Assembly: GCA_958298945.1 (NCBI GenBank)
Contig: OY282606.1
Span: forward strand, 41,181,920-41,245,919
Length of the DNA stretch: 64,000 nucleotides
From: Atherix ibis
Lineage: Eukaryota > Arthropoda > Insecta > Diptera > Athericidae
Reading direction: 5' to 3'
Below are positions 49,811 to 61,045 of this stretch, one piece after another. Position numbers and translations under genes: made by a program. Every line of letters begins with the position of its first letter. Positions within the stretch are counted from its first letter, which is position 1. The notes below the pieces were generated by a model. The model worked only from the letters and a program-made list of their open reading frames with translations. It made no database searches and was not told the DNA's origin.

Positions 49811-51094
49811 CGAGGATCGTTCAATAAGTCCTTAGAAAATCCGAGAAATTGCGCTTGTTTTTTTTTTTTTGTAAGTAGCATGATCGACAGGAAAGCTGTC
49901 AAAATTTCAGCTCGATCCATAGCGTAGGTCAATTCCTATCGTCGATTAAAGTTAACGACATTTATTTGTGCATAAAAATGGAAAAAAAGCGAGTTTAGGG
50001 CTGTCATCAAACATCTCCATTTGAAAGGCTTAAGCCCGAAAGAAATCAAAGCCGAGTTGGATGCAGTTCATGGCACATCTGCACCTGTGTTTGCGACGGT
50101 TTACAATTGGGTGAATGAATTTAAACGTGCCCGTTTATCCACAAAAGATGAACATCGTTCAGGACGCCCAGTTGAGGTGTCTACTCCTGAAATCATCGAC
50201 AAAATCCACGATCTGATTTTGAACGATCGGCGAATTAAAGTGCGCGAATTAGTTGAGGCCACGGGCATATCACAAGGTACAGTCGCTTCAATTTTGCATG
50301 AAAAATTGTCTGTGAAAAAAATTTCGGCAAGATGGGTGCCGCGTTTGCTCTCAGAGGAGAATAAGCGCAAGCGTGCAGTGGACTCTGAGGCTATGTTGGC
50401 ACTCTTTCATCGAAATCCTGCCGAATTCCTTCGTCGATATGTCACTGTGGACAAAACCTGGATACACTACTACACTCCAGAAACGAAGAGACAGTCATCA
50501 CAGTGGATTTTCAAGGGTGAACGGACTCCGAAGAGGGCAAAAACTGTGCCATCGGCCGGCAAGGTGATGGCCACGATCTTTTGGGATTCGCAGGGCATCA
50601 TTTTTATTGACTACTTGGAAAAAGGAAAAACAATAACAGGAGCGTATTACGCGTCGTTATTGCAATGGTGGAGCGAGGAAATCAAAGAGAAACGCCTCCA
50701 TCTGAAGAAGAAAAAAATCCTCTTGCATCAGGACAATGCGCGTGTGCACACCTGCGCTGTTTCCATGGCCAAAATTGTGTAATTGAGAATGGAATTGTTG
50801 CAGCATCCCGTTTATTCACCAGATTTGGCCCCGAGTGACTATTTTCTTTTCCCCAATCTGAAGAAATGGCTTGGCGGACGACGGTTCACTTCCAACGAGG
50901 ACGTCATTGCTCAAACGGATGAGTATTTTGCAGAACTTCCGAAATCCTATTTTTTGGAGGGATAAAAATTTTGGAAAAACGATTGGGAAAGTGTATAGAG
51001 CTAAAAGGAGATTATGTTAAAAATTAAAAAATTTTTTTTTTTTAAAAACAGTTTTTTTCCATCTTTTTTCTAAGGACTTATTGAACGACCCTCG
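49811..51094 (+). mobile_element. Mariner A2, full length
   Basis: A 1284-bp element with 29-bp terminal repeats starting CGAGGATCGTTCAATAAGTC (left) and CGAGGGTCGTTCAATAAGTC (right, inverted), one mismatch. TA occurs at 49809-49810 and 51095-51096. Same family as A1 (11935-13188), opposite orientation. The ends look intact, so the DNA could in principle be mobilised by a transposase supplied elsewhere; that is inference. Confidence 0.95.
49978..51027 (+). pseudogene. Mariner transposase pseudogene (A2)
   Basis: The family ATG is present at 49978, but one extra A in the following A run (reading MEKKRV*) shifts the frame at once. The correct frame is open from about 50021 (KGLSPKEIKAELDAVHG) for 250 codons, through GISQGTVASILHEKLS, RWVPRLLSEENK, a first aspartate in VTVDKTWIHYYTPETK (the usual glutamate after it is lysine), GKVMATIFWDSQG and the second aspartate in LHQDNARVH. 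A GAA to TAA change then stops it (AKIV*LRMELLQ). The third aspartate follows in YSPDLAPSDYF. A 1-bp loss near 50960 breaks the C-terminus before the final GDYVKN. These three breaks are all absent from A1, whose own breaks are absent here. Confidence 0.93.
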
Positions 51095-52085
51095 TACTTA
51101 TATATTTTTATTTGTTTCTTAAATACATTAGTTTATCTAGCTGCAATAAATTTTTTCTATTCTAAAAACATAATTTTTTTTTATAATACTATCCTACGAT
51201 TATCAGTTTAATGAATTTATCAATGTTTTAAAAGCTATTAAATGTTCATTAACAAAATAAATTACCAAAAATGTGTTAATCGGAAATAGTTAATTTAATA
51301 CCAGTTGAAAATAGGTACTCTTCTCAGACATCTGTAAACACTATTGAATAGCTCACCTTCAATTGTATGATGAACTAATGAAATCAAATTTTATCTCATT
51401 AACTGATAGTATATACTTATTATCAAAGAAATCTCTTCAGTACGAATTTTATTGCTCTCATTAAATATAAATACTAATAAATTGTTAAGAATAAATTCCT
51501 AAACAACCGGACTTCCCTATTTCAATTTGAAATTACACGGAAATTTTTTTTACCTTCCAAACTTTTTTAATTATTTTAAATTTAATCACGACTTATGATT
51601 ATATACAAAGAGTTTTTCTTTTTTAATTTTAAGGCCAAAGAGCATTAATGTGGGAAGAGAATCTTTACTTATTGCACCTTTTATTGAATTTTTAATTATT
51701 TCACTTTCGGATATTATACAAATACGGAAATATTGTTATTTTATTCAGTTGTTAAGAATATGAAATGGACATTTGTGGTTTTAATATATTTACTAAGTAT
51801 TTTGTACATTCTTCTTTGGATATTACTAAAGAACAATTTTTCTATTCGAGAATAATTACAACAAAACTGTTTTGTTAAATATTTCAATTGATATAAAAAT
51901 TTACACAATTTTATTCACTATTGCAAATATCCGCCTTTGAAATATCCGTCTAGATTTATGAAGTCAATTCATAGAATTCATTGCAGGTATAAAAACGAAA
52001 TTTGCCCTTGAATAGTAGGTGACAGTGTTTTCATTTGTAAAAGAAACTCAATAGTTTGTTGGTCATAGATAGTTTGAACAATTTT
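51095..52085. other. AT-rich non-coding stretch, no gene seen
   Basis: No open frame of note. Short A/T runs and TATA-like text only. Confidence 0.55.
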
Positions 52086-52098
52086 ATTTTCTTGATTT
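52086..52098. repeat. Target-site duplication, 3' side of Jockey-clade insertion
   Basis: ATTTTCTTGATTT, identical to 55458-55470 on the other side of the element. It adjoins the element's A tail (a T run on this strand, to 52112). Confidence 0.88.
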
Positions 52099-55000
52099 TT
52101 TTTTTTTTTTTTACAGATATTTACAACTACAACATAGTAATAAGCAAATTTGAGCAATAGTATTAATTAGCTTGAAAGGTTGTGGGGAGTAAACATCCAA
52201 TGAAGTTCCTCGTGTTAGCGTGTGTTTCTGTTAAGTCTCAGTATTTTAGTAAGTCACGCGACCAGTGACGCTTAAGTCTTCGTTGGGTATTAATAGGAAA
52301 GGAAGTGGAGGATAGTTCTTGAACAAGAGGATTATTATGATTGAGGACACGGGAACGGAACTTTTTATAACGAGACACAGCCACGTCAAAAACAAATGGA
52401 ACTTTAAGGTCACGATGAATAACAGTATTGCGAACATAAAAGGGGGCATCGACAATTGTACGGAGTATTTTTGATTGAAGGGATTGGATTCGACGTGAAT
52501 TAGAAGGCTTAGTAGATCCCCAGAGTTCTAGTCCGTATGTCCATATGGGTTTCAGTAAGGTATTGTATAACAGTACTTTGCTGTCTATAGTAAGTTTGGA
52601 ACGTTTGTCTAGAAGTCGAAGTAGTTTTAGATATCGTCTTTTTAGTTCTTGTCTTTTAAGTCTTGTATGTGGGTTCCATGTCAAGCGTTTGTCTAAGTAC
52701 AATCCTAGATACCGAGCTTCGGTGTGTTGAGGTATGGCACTACCATTAAGGTATATGGGAGGGCATGACTCTCGACGGAGAGTGAAAGTTATCTGGATAG
52801 ATTTACGTTCATTGACTTTTATTCTCCACCTAGTAAACCAGTTCTGGAGGGTTTGGATTTGGATTTGAAGAGTTTCGGGATCATGTTGGGGATTTTCGCT
52901 AGACGCAAGGCAGGCCGTATCATCGGCGTATGTAGCAAAGAAGGTATTAGGGCAGATTGGGATATCGGATGTATAAATGTTGTAGAGGATGGGTCCAAGT
53001 ATGCTACCCTGAGGAACCCCAGCCAATATCGGAGAGATATTTGACAGTTCGTTGGATTCATTTACTTGGAAGTGTCGGTTGGAAAGGAATGATCTTAGGA
53101 TTAGTAAATAGGTGGAAGGAAGGAACCTCTTGAAATTCCAGAGTAGACCCGGATGCCAAACTCTATCAAAAGCTTGACTTATATCAAGAAACACACCGGG
53201 ACAGTACTCTTTTCTTTCTAACGAGGATGCAATGAAATCGACAACTCGATGACACTGCTGGGTAGTGGAGTGTTCAGCGCGGAAACCAAATTGGTGATTA
53301 GGAATTAAATTTGAAGATTCGAGTAGAGGATGTAAGCGGCGAAGGAGAATTTTTTCAAAGATTTTTGAGAGTAGGGGAAGAAGACTTATTGGCCTGTAGG
53401 AGCTGGGGCGGTTTATTGGTTTATTGGGCTTAGGGATCATTTTAATAATGGCAAATTTCCAGAGGATTGGGAAATGTGTTGTTCTAAGGATAAAGTTATA
53501 TATTGTGGCAAGGAAAACGACTGCTCTTTTAGGGAGTTGTTGGAGTATATTGGAGGTAATCAGATCATAGTCAGGAGCTTTATTTTTGGGAAGGAGCTTG
53601 ATTAAATTGGCAACTTCGGAAGGAGTGATTGCCTTAGGGGTAAGACTCATGGGTAAAGGAATGGATAGTTTCGTCTCGATTGTAGTGCAATGAGTCCTGT
53701 CTAATATGTCCTCATGTGGAGTAAATGTTTGTTCAACGTGTTCAGCAAAAGCGTCTGCTTTATGTTTGTCCGTTTTGGCCCAGGTTCCGTCAGTTTTTCT
53801 TAAAGGGTGCTTTGTTTTTCTATAAGATAGTATTTGTCTTGTAGCAGTCCACAAAGTTCTGTTTTTCGTTAGGGTTGAAGTGTAGTTTCTAAAACGTTCT
53901 GTATTGTATTTAGTGATTTCGTCATGTAGTTCTTTTTGCAGCTTGTTCAGTTTGGTTTTGTCGCTGGGCATTCTTGTATGTTGCCAATGAGCTCTTGCTT
54001 TTCGTTTTTCTGCAATAAGACGCCTAATTGTTAATGGTTGAATTGTCAGGTTTTGTGTAGGTTTCGAGTTTTTACTTTTTTGCGAAAAGGCTGTAGCGTT
54101 TTGTAATAAACATGTAAACTTGTGTACCGCGTCATCTAGTTCTTGTTCTGTTTTTAAGCTTTGTCGTAAGTCTAAATGCTCGTCAATATATTGTTTGAAT
54201 AATTCCCAGTCAATTGGTCAATTAATAAGTCTCGGCGCATTGACTTTTGGAGTGGATTGGGAATCGAGGACTAGTAGAATAGGACTATGATCGGAGTTAA
54301 GATCTAGGAGTGAATTAACATTAATGTTGGAGGAATTCATGGGACTAGTTATAAAGTAATCTAGAATGCCAGGAAGCTTAGATCTGGACGTTTGCCAGTA
54401 AGTGGGAGTCAGAGGAGAGATGACTTGGTAGGGAGAGGATGAAAGCACTTGGTTAAGAATAATCCCACGGGGATTGGAGACTCGACAGCCCCATTGTGGG
54501 TGCTTGGCTTTAAAGTCACCACCAGCAATGAATGAATTCCCAAGAGCTTGGAAAAATGACCTAAATTCAAGGGAGTTTATAGGTTTATTAGGAGGGCAAT
54601 AGGTTGCGGCAATAATTAAGGGGACAGGGGAGCAATCAATGGATATTGCGGTGGATTGAAGAAAATCTTCTGCAATACAGGAATGAAAAGAAAAGGATAA
54701 AGAATTTCTAATGAGGGTAGCAGTGCCACCGTGGGCAGTATTGTCAGGGTGGTCGGTCCTTAACGTTGTGTAGTCGCGTATGTAGAAGTTGGACCTGGAC
54801 GTAAAGTGTGTTTCTGTAATAAGTACTACGTCTATTCGTTTGTCATGTAGTAATAAGTCAAGTTCTGGTCGTTTGGAACTCAGTCCATTAGCATTCCAAA
54901 GGAGGATTGTAAGGGAATTTGCAGTACAGGAAGACATTTATTTATGAGCGGCGGACGTTAAAACTGACACAATGGACATTAACGCATTTACAAGAGGTGT

Positions 55001-55457
55001 TAGTATTTTATTTAATTCCTGTACAAGTGAGTTAGTTAGTTGGGAGAACATTGAGGATATATCGTGGGACAAAAATGACGGAGGGGGAATATAGTTCTTA
55101 CTATATTGTTGTTGTTGTTGTAAGTTTGGCTGCTGATATTGCTGTCGGTTTGGTTCTTGTTGAATTTCGGAGACTCCTGACGGGATATTATTATTCGAAT
55201 TTTGTCCTTGTTGATGTTGCGGTTGTGGCTGCTGTAGTTGTTGATGTTGTTGATGTGGCTGCTGCTGCTGTTGCTGTGTCTGGTGTTGTTGTTGCTGTTG
55301 CTGTTCTCGGTGTTGAGGTTGACCTGATGCTACTGATGCATATGAAATGGTGGGTACTACGTAGCTTGTATGCGGAATTTGTGCTCTCTGTGGTTTTGTT
55401 TTAGCTTGTAGAGTCTTGTAGGTAGCACAACCCTTATAGTTTGCTGGATGTGCACCC
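52099..55457 (-). mobile_element. Jockey-clade non-LTR retrotransposon, 5'-truncated
   Basis: On the minus strand, in order: the tail end of a gag-like ORF1, a complete ORF2 with endonuclease and reverse transcriptase, about 125 bp of 3' untranslated sequence and a poly-A tail (T run ending at 52112). An exact 13-bp duplication flanks it. The 5' end falls inside ORF1, the usual result of incomplete reverse transcription. The element lacks long terminal repeats. The exact flanks and nearly open ORF2 suggest it is the youngest large insertion in the window. The base composition is less AT-rich than the host DNA. Confidence 0.93.
52238..54937 (-). pseudogene. Jockey-clade ORF2 (endonuclease + reverse transcriptase), one stop
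   Basis: Starts with ATG at 54937 (MSSCTANSLTILLWNANGL) and is open to 52238 except for one TGA at codon 240 (54220-54218), in LIN*PIDWEL where a tryptophan fits. That makes 899 codons, near the usual ORF2 length of about 900. Endonuclease (codons 1-235): WNANG, Glu42 in ITETHF, YCPP, and SDHSPI with Asp216/His217. The GDFNAKH motif reads GGDFKAKHPQWG, so the conserved asparagine is lysine at codon 143. Reverse transcriptase (about codons 460-750): YRPISLLPLLSKIFEK, FLDISQAFDRVWH, GVPQGSILGPILYNIY and the catalytic TYADDTACL near codons 669-677. The C-terminal part carries WTYGLELWG and ends RHWSRDLLKY. A single-step loss of function is likely. Confidence 0.95.
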
Positions 55458-55459
55458 AT
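54938..55459 (-). pseudogene. Jockey-clade ORF1 (gag) C-terminal fragment
   Basis: The 173-codon open frame begins GAHPANYKGCATYKTLQAK, the end of the last zinc knuckle (HPANYKGC) seen in Jockey-clade gag proteins. It then has a long Gln-rich low-complexity region (about residues 50-120, encoded by CAA/CAG/CAC) and a C-terminal segment with SHDISSMFSQLTNSLVQELN. The first ATG (55459-55457) lies at the junction with the target duplication and is probably accidental. The RNA-binding zinc knuckles upstream are missing by truncation. The stop TAA (54940-54938) is directly followed by the ATG of ORF2 in the same frame. Confidence 0.85.
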
Positions 55460-55470
55460 TTTCTTGATTT
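55458..55470. repeat. Target-site duplication, 5' side of Jockey-clade insertion
   Basis: ATTTTCTTGATTT, identical to 52086-52098. One to three bases overlap the element junction, so the exact length is 11 to 13 bp. Confidence 0.88.
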
Positions 55471-55561
55471 AAATACGAAATTAATCATATTTGTTACTCT
55501 TTTTTATATTAATTATTATTTTTTTATATGATATAGTATTTTATTACCATAATTATAATTT

Positions 55562-56160
55562 TCAATTGTCTTTTGCATGAATAACTACTCTGCAAACCTT
55601 TGGCATTGTTTCAAGCAATTTCTCGGCGGCCTGACGAGTAATTTTATTTAAATTTTCGAGAATCTGTTCTTAGAGGTCCTGTTGGATTATTTCATTCCTT
55701 GCCTTAGCATTTTGCTCCTACTACTCATATTAAAAATACTCTAATATTTTTATCACACTCCAAAGGTCCTTGCCGCTTCTGATCCTTTAAGAATGATCAT
55801 GAAGTGCGCTTGATGTCATTATCTTCCTTTAAGATAAAGTCGTTTTGCCCAACCCTTGTCCCCAAAAAAATATTCTTCGTTTCCAATATGTCCTCGTTAG
55901 ATCTCCTTTGCAAATTTTTCAATTATTTTTACAATGTCTCTTTATAAAAATCTTCGCATACATCCCCAAACCAAAATATTTTCTGCACCATGTCTTACAG
56001 TATTAATTACGCAACTCTCCAGTATTCTTTCGCCAACTTTCCAACAAAGAAACGTGAACGTGTTAGAACCACAAATTCCCAAATTAGAACTCATCACTTC
56101 AAAGGATCGGTTCCTACTATTTTTGCGGCCAATTTGGTGAACCTGAGCTTCATTTTTCTT
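55562..56160 (-). pseudogene. Tc1-like transposase remnant
   Basis: On the minus strand: a diverged GSNTFTFLCWKVGER, then NTVRHGAENILVWGCM (the HGGGxVMVWGC block of Tc1 transposases), a stop, and later DNDIKRTS matching the DNDPKHTS motif with the second catalytic aspartate. A decayed stretch follows, and the C-terminus RQAAEKLLETMPKVCRVVIH, AKDN fits the Tc1 ending (LINSMPRRxxAVIxAKG). Several stops and frameshifts. The N-terminal DNA-binding domain is absent. Its upstream side joins an R1-clade remnant without an obvious boundary, and both share one open frame (55942-56352). Confidence 0.72.
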
Positions 56161-56189
56161 ACGCTTACTGAATTTAATCGCGTTATGTC

Positions 56190-57860
56190 TTCCTTTAATT
56201 AATAAATTGCAGTATCGCTGGCATCTGGCCACTATCTCATTTCTTTCTTTACTGCTTACGGTGAGCCGATAGATTTCATTTCCCTCCCACCGTTGATGAT
56301 ATATTCTGGCTCTTTCATCCGCCGAAAGCTTAATTGGCGGCATGTTAGCCATAACAAAGTCAATATTATAGAGACTGTAAGGAATGATCTTGAGACTCGA
56401 ACTGCTTGTACGTTTCCGTCACTATAGATTCTGTCAAAATAAGAGCTGCGTAGAGTACCATAGAGCTGGTAAATGATTATGGAAGCCTGTTTCGGCTCTG
56501 TCTAGATCCTCTGTAGTTAGGCTTGATCCTTGCTAAGGCGTTTATAACCCGACTTGTCTTTTCAACAGCGATTCTCAGATATTCGCCAAAGCTTCAGATA
56601 TCGAAGCAATGGCAGTCAGCAGATAGTGAGAGTGATAAACTCTTTTACTTTTTTAGTTGGTACTAGTACTACATCGATTTTTTGGTCAGCAAGTTGCAGG
56701 CCCTCCGGTAATAGCCAATGCCGGATAATGTGAACTGCAATATTTCCAGTTTGGATGATTTTATCTATGAATTTACCGACAGAAATTGCTAAAATATCGT
56801 TCTCAAAACTAACCAAAGTCACTCCTTCTGGAATCAAAGGTTTGGGCAGAGCGTCATACATGATATTTCTTAGCAATAGGCCAAGAACCGATCCCTGGAG
56901 GACTCCCCACTGATGTTGTATATTTTCCGTATCGTATGCCAGCGTTTTACTAGTAAGAAGTCTGCAATTATATTTTGCGGAACTTACAGGTGGTGAAGCC
57001 CATCCAGAATAATGTTCCATCTCCACAAGTTAAATACTTTCTTAACAATAAGTGTAACAATTGCACAGTTTTGCTTAGACCTTCGTTTCCATCGTTTTCC
57101 TTCAACTGTCTTACGGGTCATATCAAAAACTGTGTATATTGCACCTTCAGTGTATCCATCCACTCTTAATTCATATTGATTTCTTGATAGATCTTTGGGC
57201 TCCTCGGTGTTCAAATTCACGTTATTATAAATTCTTCTGTCCAATACTTTACTGACCGTATGCAACAAACAAATAGGTCTATATGAGGATGGTTCCTCTA
57301 GTATTTTCTTATCCTTTGGTAGAACGTGAACCACTTGTTGCTTCTATCGGTGGGTAAAAACTTATAAAATACATTTGGCTATGTTATAATTCCAATTTTT
57401 AAGGGCCAAATTCGTTACTGAATACAAACCAGTGGCTTTCGTGTTCCCAATTTTGTTGTAGGTTTTCAGAATTACAATTCTTGTAACTGGCGGTACATCA
57501 TCTTGATTAACAGGCGAGAAAGTGTCTGAGCTTTTTTTCCGGCTGATATGGGAAAAAGCATTTACTATGTTGGAGTTGGCTAAGAGCAATTTGTAAGCTT
57601 ACGATTTTATATGACTCACATCAGATGTCATCATCGAACTCCCCACTTAGCTGATTTCAAAATGGCTTTTGCTAGACTTAAAGGTATTTTTGAGAGCTTT
57701 ACTGATTTTTTTGTGATGCTTCCTAAAGGTGTCGAATTCCTTTAATCCTCTTTTTTGGTTAATGATTCTTTCTCCTAAGTTTGACTAATTTCGTCATTCT
57801 ATTTGTGAACTGATGGAAGATTATATTTCCAAAAGGTCTAATGGTCTTGGCGTTGCATCA
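56190..57860 (-). pseudogene. R1-clade reverse transcriptase remnant
   Basis: Minus-strand pieces in the order expected for R1-clade non-LTR elements: NTKATGLYSVTNLALKN; LPKDKKILEEPSSYRPICLL, then HTVSKVLDRRIYNNV; NCAIVTLIVKKVFNLWRW; GVLQGSVLGLLLRNIMYDAL; GVTLVSFENDILAISVGKF, where FEND stands for the catalytic FADD so the first aspartate is Asn; HWLLPEGLQLADQKIDVVLV; then a decayed part with ALARIKPN and VLYAA; and finally ANMPPIKLSADERARIYHQR, the MPPIxLLxxERxRLY block near the R1 C-terminus. Frameshifts and stops separate the pieces. The sequence around it is not ribosomal DNA, the usual R1 site, so this is either a dispersed R1-clade family or a stray copy. Confidence 0.8.
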
Positions 57861-60309
57861 TTGTCCCTAGCTAATATTCTAGGCATCGTACATTCAAAAA
57901 AAATGTCAAAAAATATTTTAAAGAAATCCAACTCTTATAGAATTAGTAACTAAAATACACATTTTTTTTAAATATATCTTATACCACTCCATCCAAAAAT
58001 TATTATAAAAAAATTTATTGTAAATATTTATTGTACTAATTTATCATAAAACAGGTTGATTATAAAAATTAACATAAGCAGAAATTAAGCATTTTATCAT
58101 TTGTCGGAAAACTGCATCATTCCATGTTTAAGCAGTGGTCGTAATTATTAAGAAAAAGGTCTTATTTAACATCAATCAGTATCAAAACATGTTCACGTCA
58201 ATCATTATCAAACAATTCATTCCAGTTGGATGACCTCTCATCTGTTGTTTGTAGACTATGGTTGCCAATATTTCATTTATAATTTCACCTTATATTTTTA
58301 TATATTTTCTATGCATATTTTATAAAGATTCCAACTAGAAAGTGTTAATGTAATTCAACAATTTCTTAGGAAAACTGTATATTATTTGTTATATTAAATC
58401 TCAACAATAACAAAAAACTTTATGTTTTCCATTATTATGATTCAACATACATACTTTCACTATAAATCGATTGCATTACTAATCTGCATCGATAAATATT
58501 TCCTATTCACCTCATGTAGTAATTACTATTATTACTTTTTAAAAACACATTCCTCAATTATATTTTAATATCTATTTTGGAAATTTATTATACGGAAAAT
58601 ATTTAATATAAATTTTACTCAAAATTAATTATGCAAATTAGCATAGTCCAAAAAATATGCTCGTATTGCAAATAAATTTTTACGTATAATAAAATTGATA
58701 AAATCTCCCATATTTCTCTAATAATAATATCTATTATTTTAAAGTTTAATCTTCTTTTAAAAATATTTATGATTATTTTTCAACTTAAAAATAAACAAGG
58801 CGTAAAGTAATGTTCAGGTAATTTTATAAGAAATCAACAATATTTTGAACATATTTGATGAGGTCGATGACTGCAAAAAATTTACCACATATAAATTATT
58901 TTGATTATTTTTAAAAAAATAATTATAGATTTTCTTCGAAATATTAATATATATTCAATATTTATTATACTAAAAATCCAATCAATTATTTAATTAAAAA
59001 TTATTTGAAAACTTTTATCGATTATTTTTTGGATTTAAGTGGTTTTTTTTCAGAAATAAATTGAAAATTGTCTACAAAAAAACTTTTTAAACATAGTAAA
59101 AATTTTACAAAGATAGATTTTGTGAATTTTGCTTTTGCAAATAACAATTATCCAATAGTAGGTGGCCACTTATAAAGGTATAATATAAATACACCTTTGG
59201 TGCTGGAGTGACATGGGTAAATATTTTTTTGTCACCAGATTCGGACGTCGGCAGTTTACTTTTCTCAACATTCCAAGAAAAGAATTATTTTTTTCATAAA
59301 TTTTGTCTACAGAAAATAAATTCCTCGTATAGTTTCTTTTAGGTTTTATTCCCAAACATGCTTATATACTCATGGTCATCATATAAAAATTTATTGAATA
59401 AACTCCCGCAATTTTCTCCATGGCTCTGTTGTTAAGCTCTCACCTTTTAAACGTTGTAAACTCGTGTATTTGTACAATACAAATTGCTGTAATTCAAATG
59501 CCATCTAGTTTTACCTTCAGAAATCAAGATTCAATAGTGAATCGTGGATTGGTGCAATAAATTTTAGTATTCGAAGACGATATTGAAGAATTTATACACT
59601 TTCCATAGGCACACTAGGCTGATGTCGTTGATAGTTGATTGTTCAACAAGTCAATTCAATGAAATCGAGATCTCAGGTGAACAAGATAGTAGCTAAATAT
59701 GAAAATTACCAATACCAATATCGTTCGGGGCTCATTTAATTATTCCACATTGCAATCAATCCGTTAAGACGAGAGACGAGACACAAGCAAAAATGGCGTG
59801 CTGCAATTTGGTAAAAAGTGCATAAAGTCTGATCGAAGGTCGTTTCTACAACAACGATTTTACCTGATTTTCATCACATTTCTTGTGAAATGCCGTTTAA
59901 AATTTCATTTATGGAGACCAAGGTCAATGAATCGTATTGACTGAATTGTAAAACCAACCTAGTATAAATGATCGTTGATGGCAATTAAACCAAGTCTAAC
60001 TATATTAATACGAATACACCAAGAAATCGGATCAATTACACTCTAATTGCATGCACAAAATTTATATTATTAATTGAATATAAAGATAGGACATATTTCA
60101 GGTATTTTATAATTTCCAATTGCTTCAGAATCACATAAAATGTCTTTCACTTTTATGTCTTCTATTCAATTACCTTTTTTTAAATTTCCCAGTCAAGTAT
60201 ATACAAAGTATTCGAAGTAAATCATTTTAAAAATTGTTCTTTTTTATAAAAACGGCCCAAAAAAAAAACTTATTCTTGTTACTAACATTATAGTTGAAGT
60301 ATAGAAATT
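57861..60309. other. Non-coding stretch, no gene seen
   Basis: AT-rich up to about 59150. From 59160 to 60000 the base composition is more balanced but reading frames are short and no domain is visible. Confidence 0.5.
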
Positions 60310-60900
60310 TCTCTAATAGTAAATTATGATTGCCTAAATGTTCATCACTGTCAACTGCGTGAAAATTAGGAATTCAGTGTAGGTCTGCATAATCAAAAAA
60401 GAATAGACGTCCAGGTTTATGACCTTCTTTTTTAATTTCTTCAATCTCATATCCCTTGAAAATTTATAAATTTTTTATCAAAATTATATTTAAAGTCCAA
60501 AAAATTATTTAATGTAATTTTATCTTTGCATAAATCTTCATCACCAAAAGTCAAAAAACCTATTACTGCTGAGAATTTAATAATTTTGAATAAAAATTAA
60601 TTGAATATTAAGAAAATTTTTATAATATCGAATTATGTTTACTTAAATTTTCATTACCAGTAAAGCTACGAATCTCCACAGTCCTGTATAGGCCTAGTAA
60701 ACTAAAGAATGCCAGACCTCCCGGTTTAGCGTCACAGTTTTCTAGTTTAAATATCTCACAACTCCTGAAAATTTAGTATTTTTTAACCACATTAAAATTA
60801 ATTTAAAAAAATTTTTTTTTGCTTAAATCTTCATCACCCCTAACTACGCGATAATCGGAATTTCGGCTTAGGGTTACACAACTGCGCGAAAATCCCGCTT
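60310..60900. repeat. Degenerate tandem repeat, about four units
   Basis: The landmark TAAAT(C/T)TTCATCACC recurs at 60341, 60537, 60650 and 60830, each preceded by a T-rich segment. The first and third units also share downstream text in order (TGTAGG/TATAGG, CCAGG/CCCGG, then CTTGAAAATTTA or CCTGAAAATTTA). The units are strongly diverged, with uneven spacing of 113-196 bp. Confidence 0.5.
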
Positions 60901-61000
60901 CTACCATATATATTTTTAGTGCCTTGGCAAATGCCGCAGGGCTATTGAAAGGTCTTTTGGGACCATAAATGGCGACATAATGATTAAGTGTCCAGGCCAC
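60803..61000 (-). other. Short coding-like open frame, unrecognised
   Basis: A 65-codon minus-strand frame reads LNHYVAIYGPKRPFNSPAAF, then AKALKIYMVEAGFSRSC, VTLSRNSDYRVVRGDEDLS. Composition and residue use look more protein-like than the surrounding chance ORFs, and the end (RVVRGDEDLS) corresponds to the conserved landmark of the tandem repeat. I do not recognise the family. It could be a fragment of an exon, a retroelement or a decayed pseudogene repeated several times. Confidence 0.3.
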
Positions 61001-61045
61001 TGCAGCCTATTGAGCTTGATTTTCGCTACAACTGACTATGGTATG

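Noticed and set aside
55051..55404. 117-codon plus-strand frame rich in Val/Ala
   Set aside because: It is the reverse complement of the Gln-rich CAA/CAG repeat in the Jockey-clade gag fragment.
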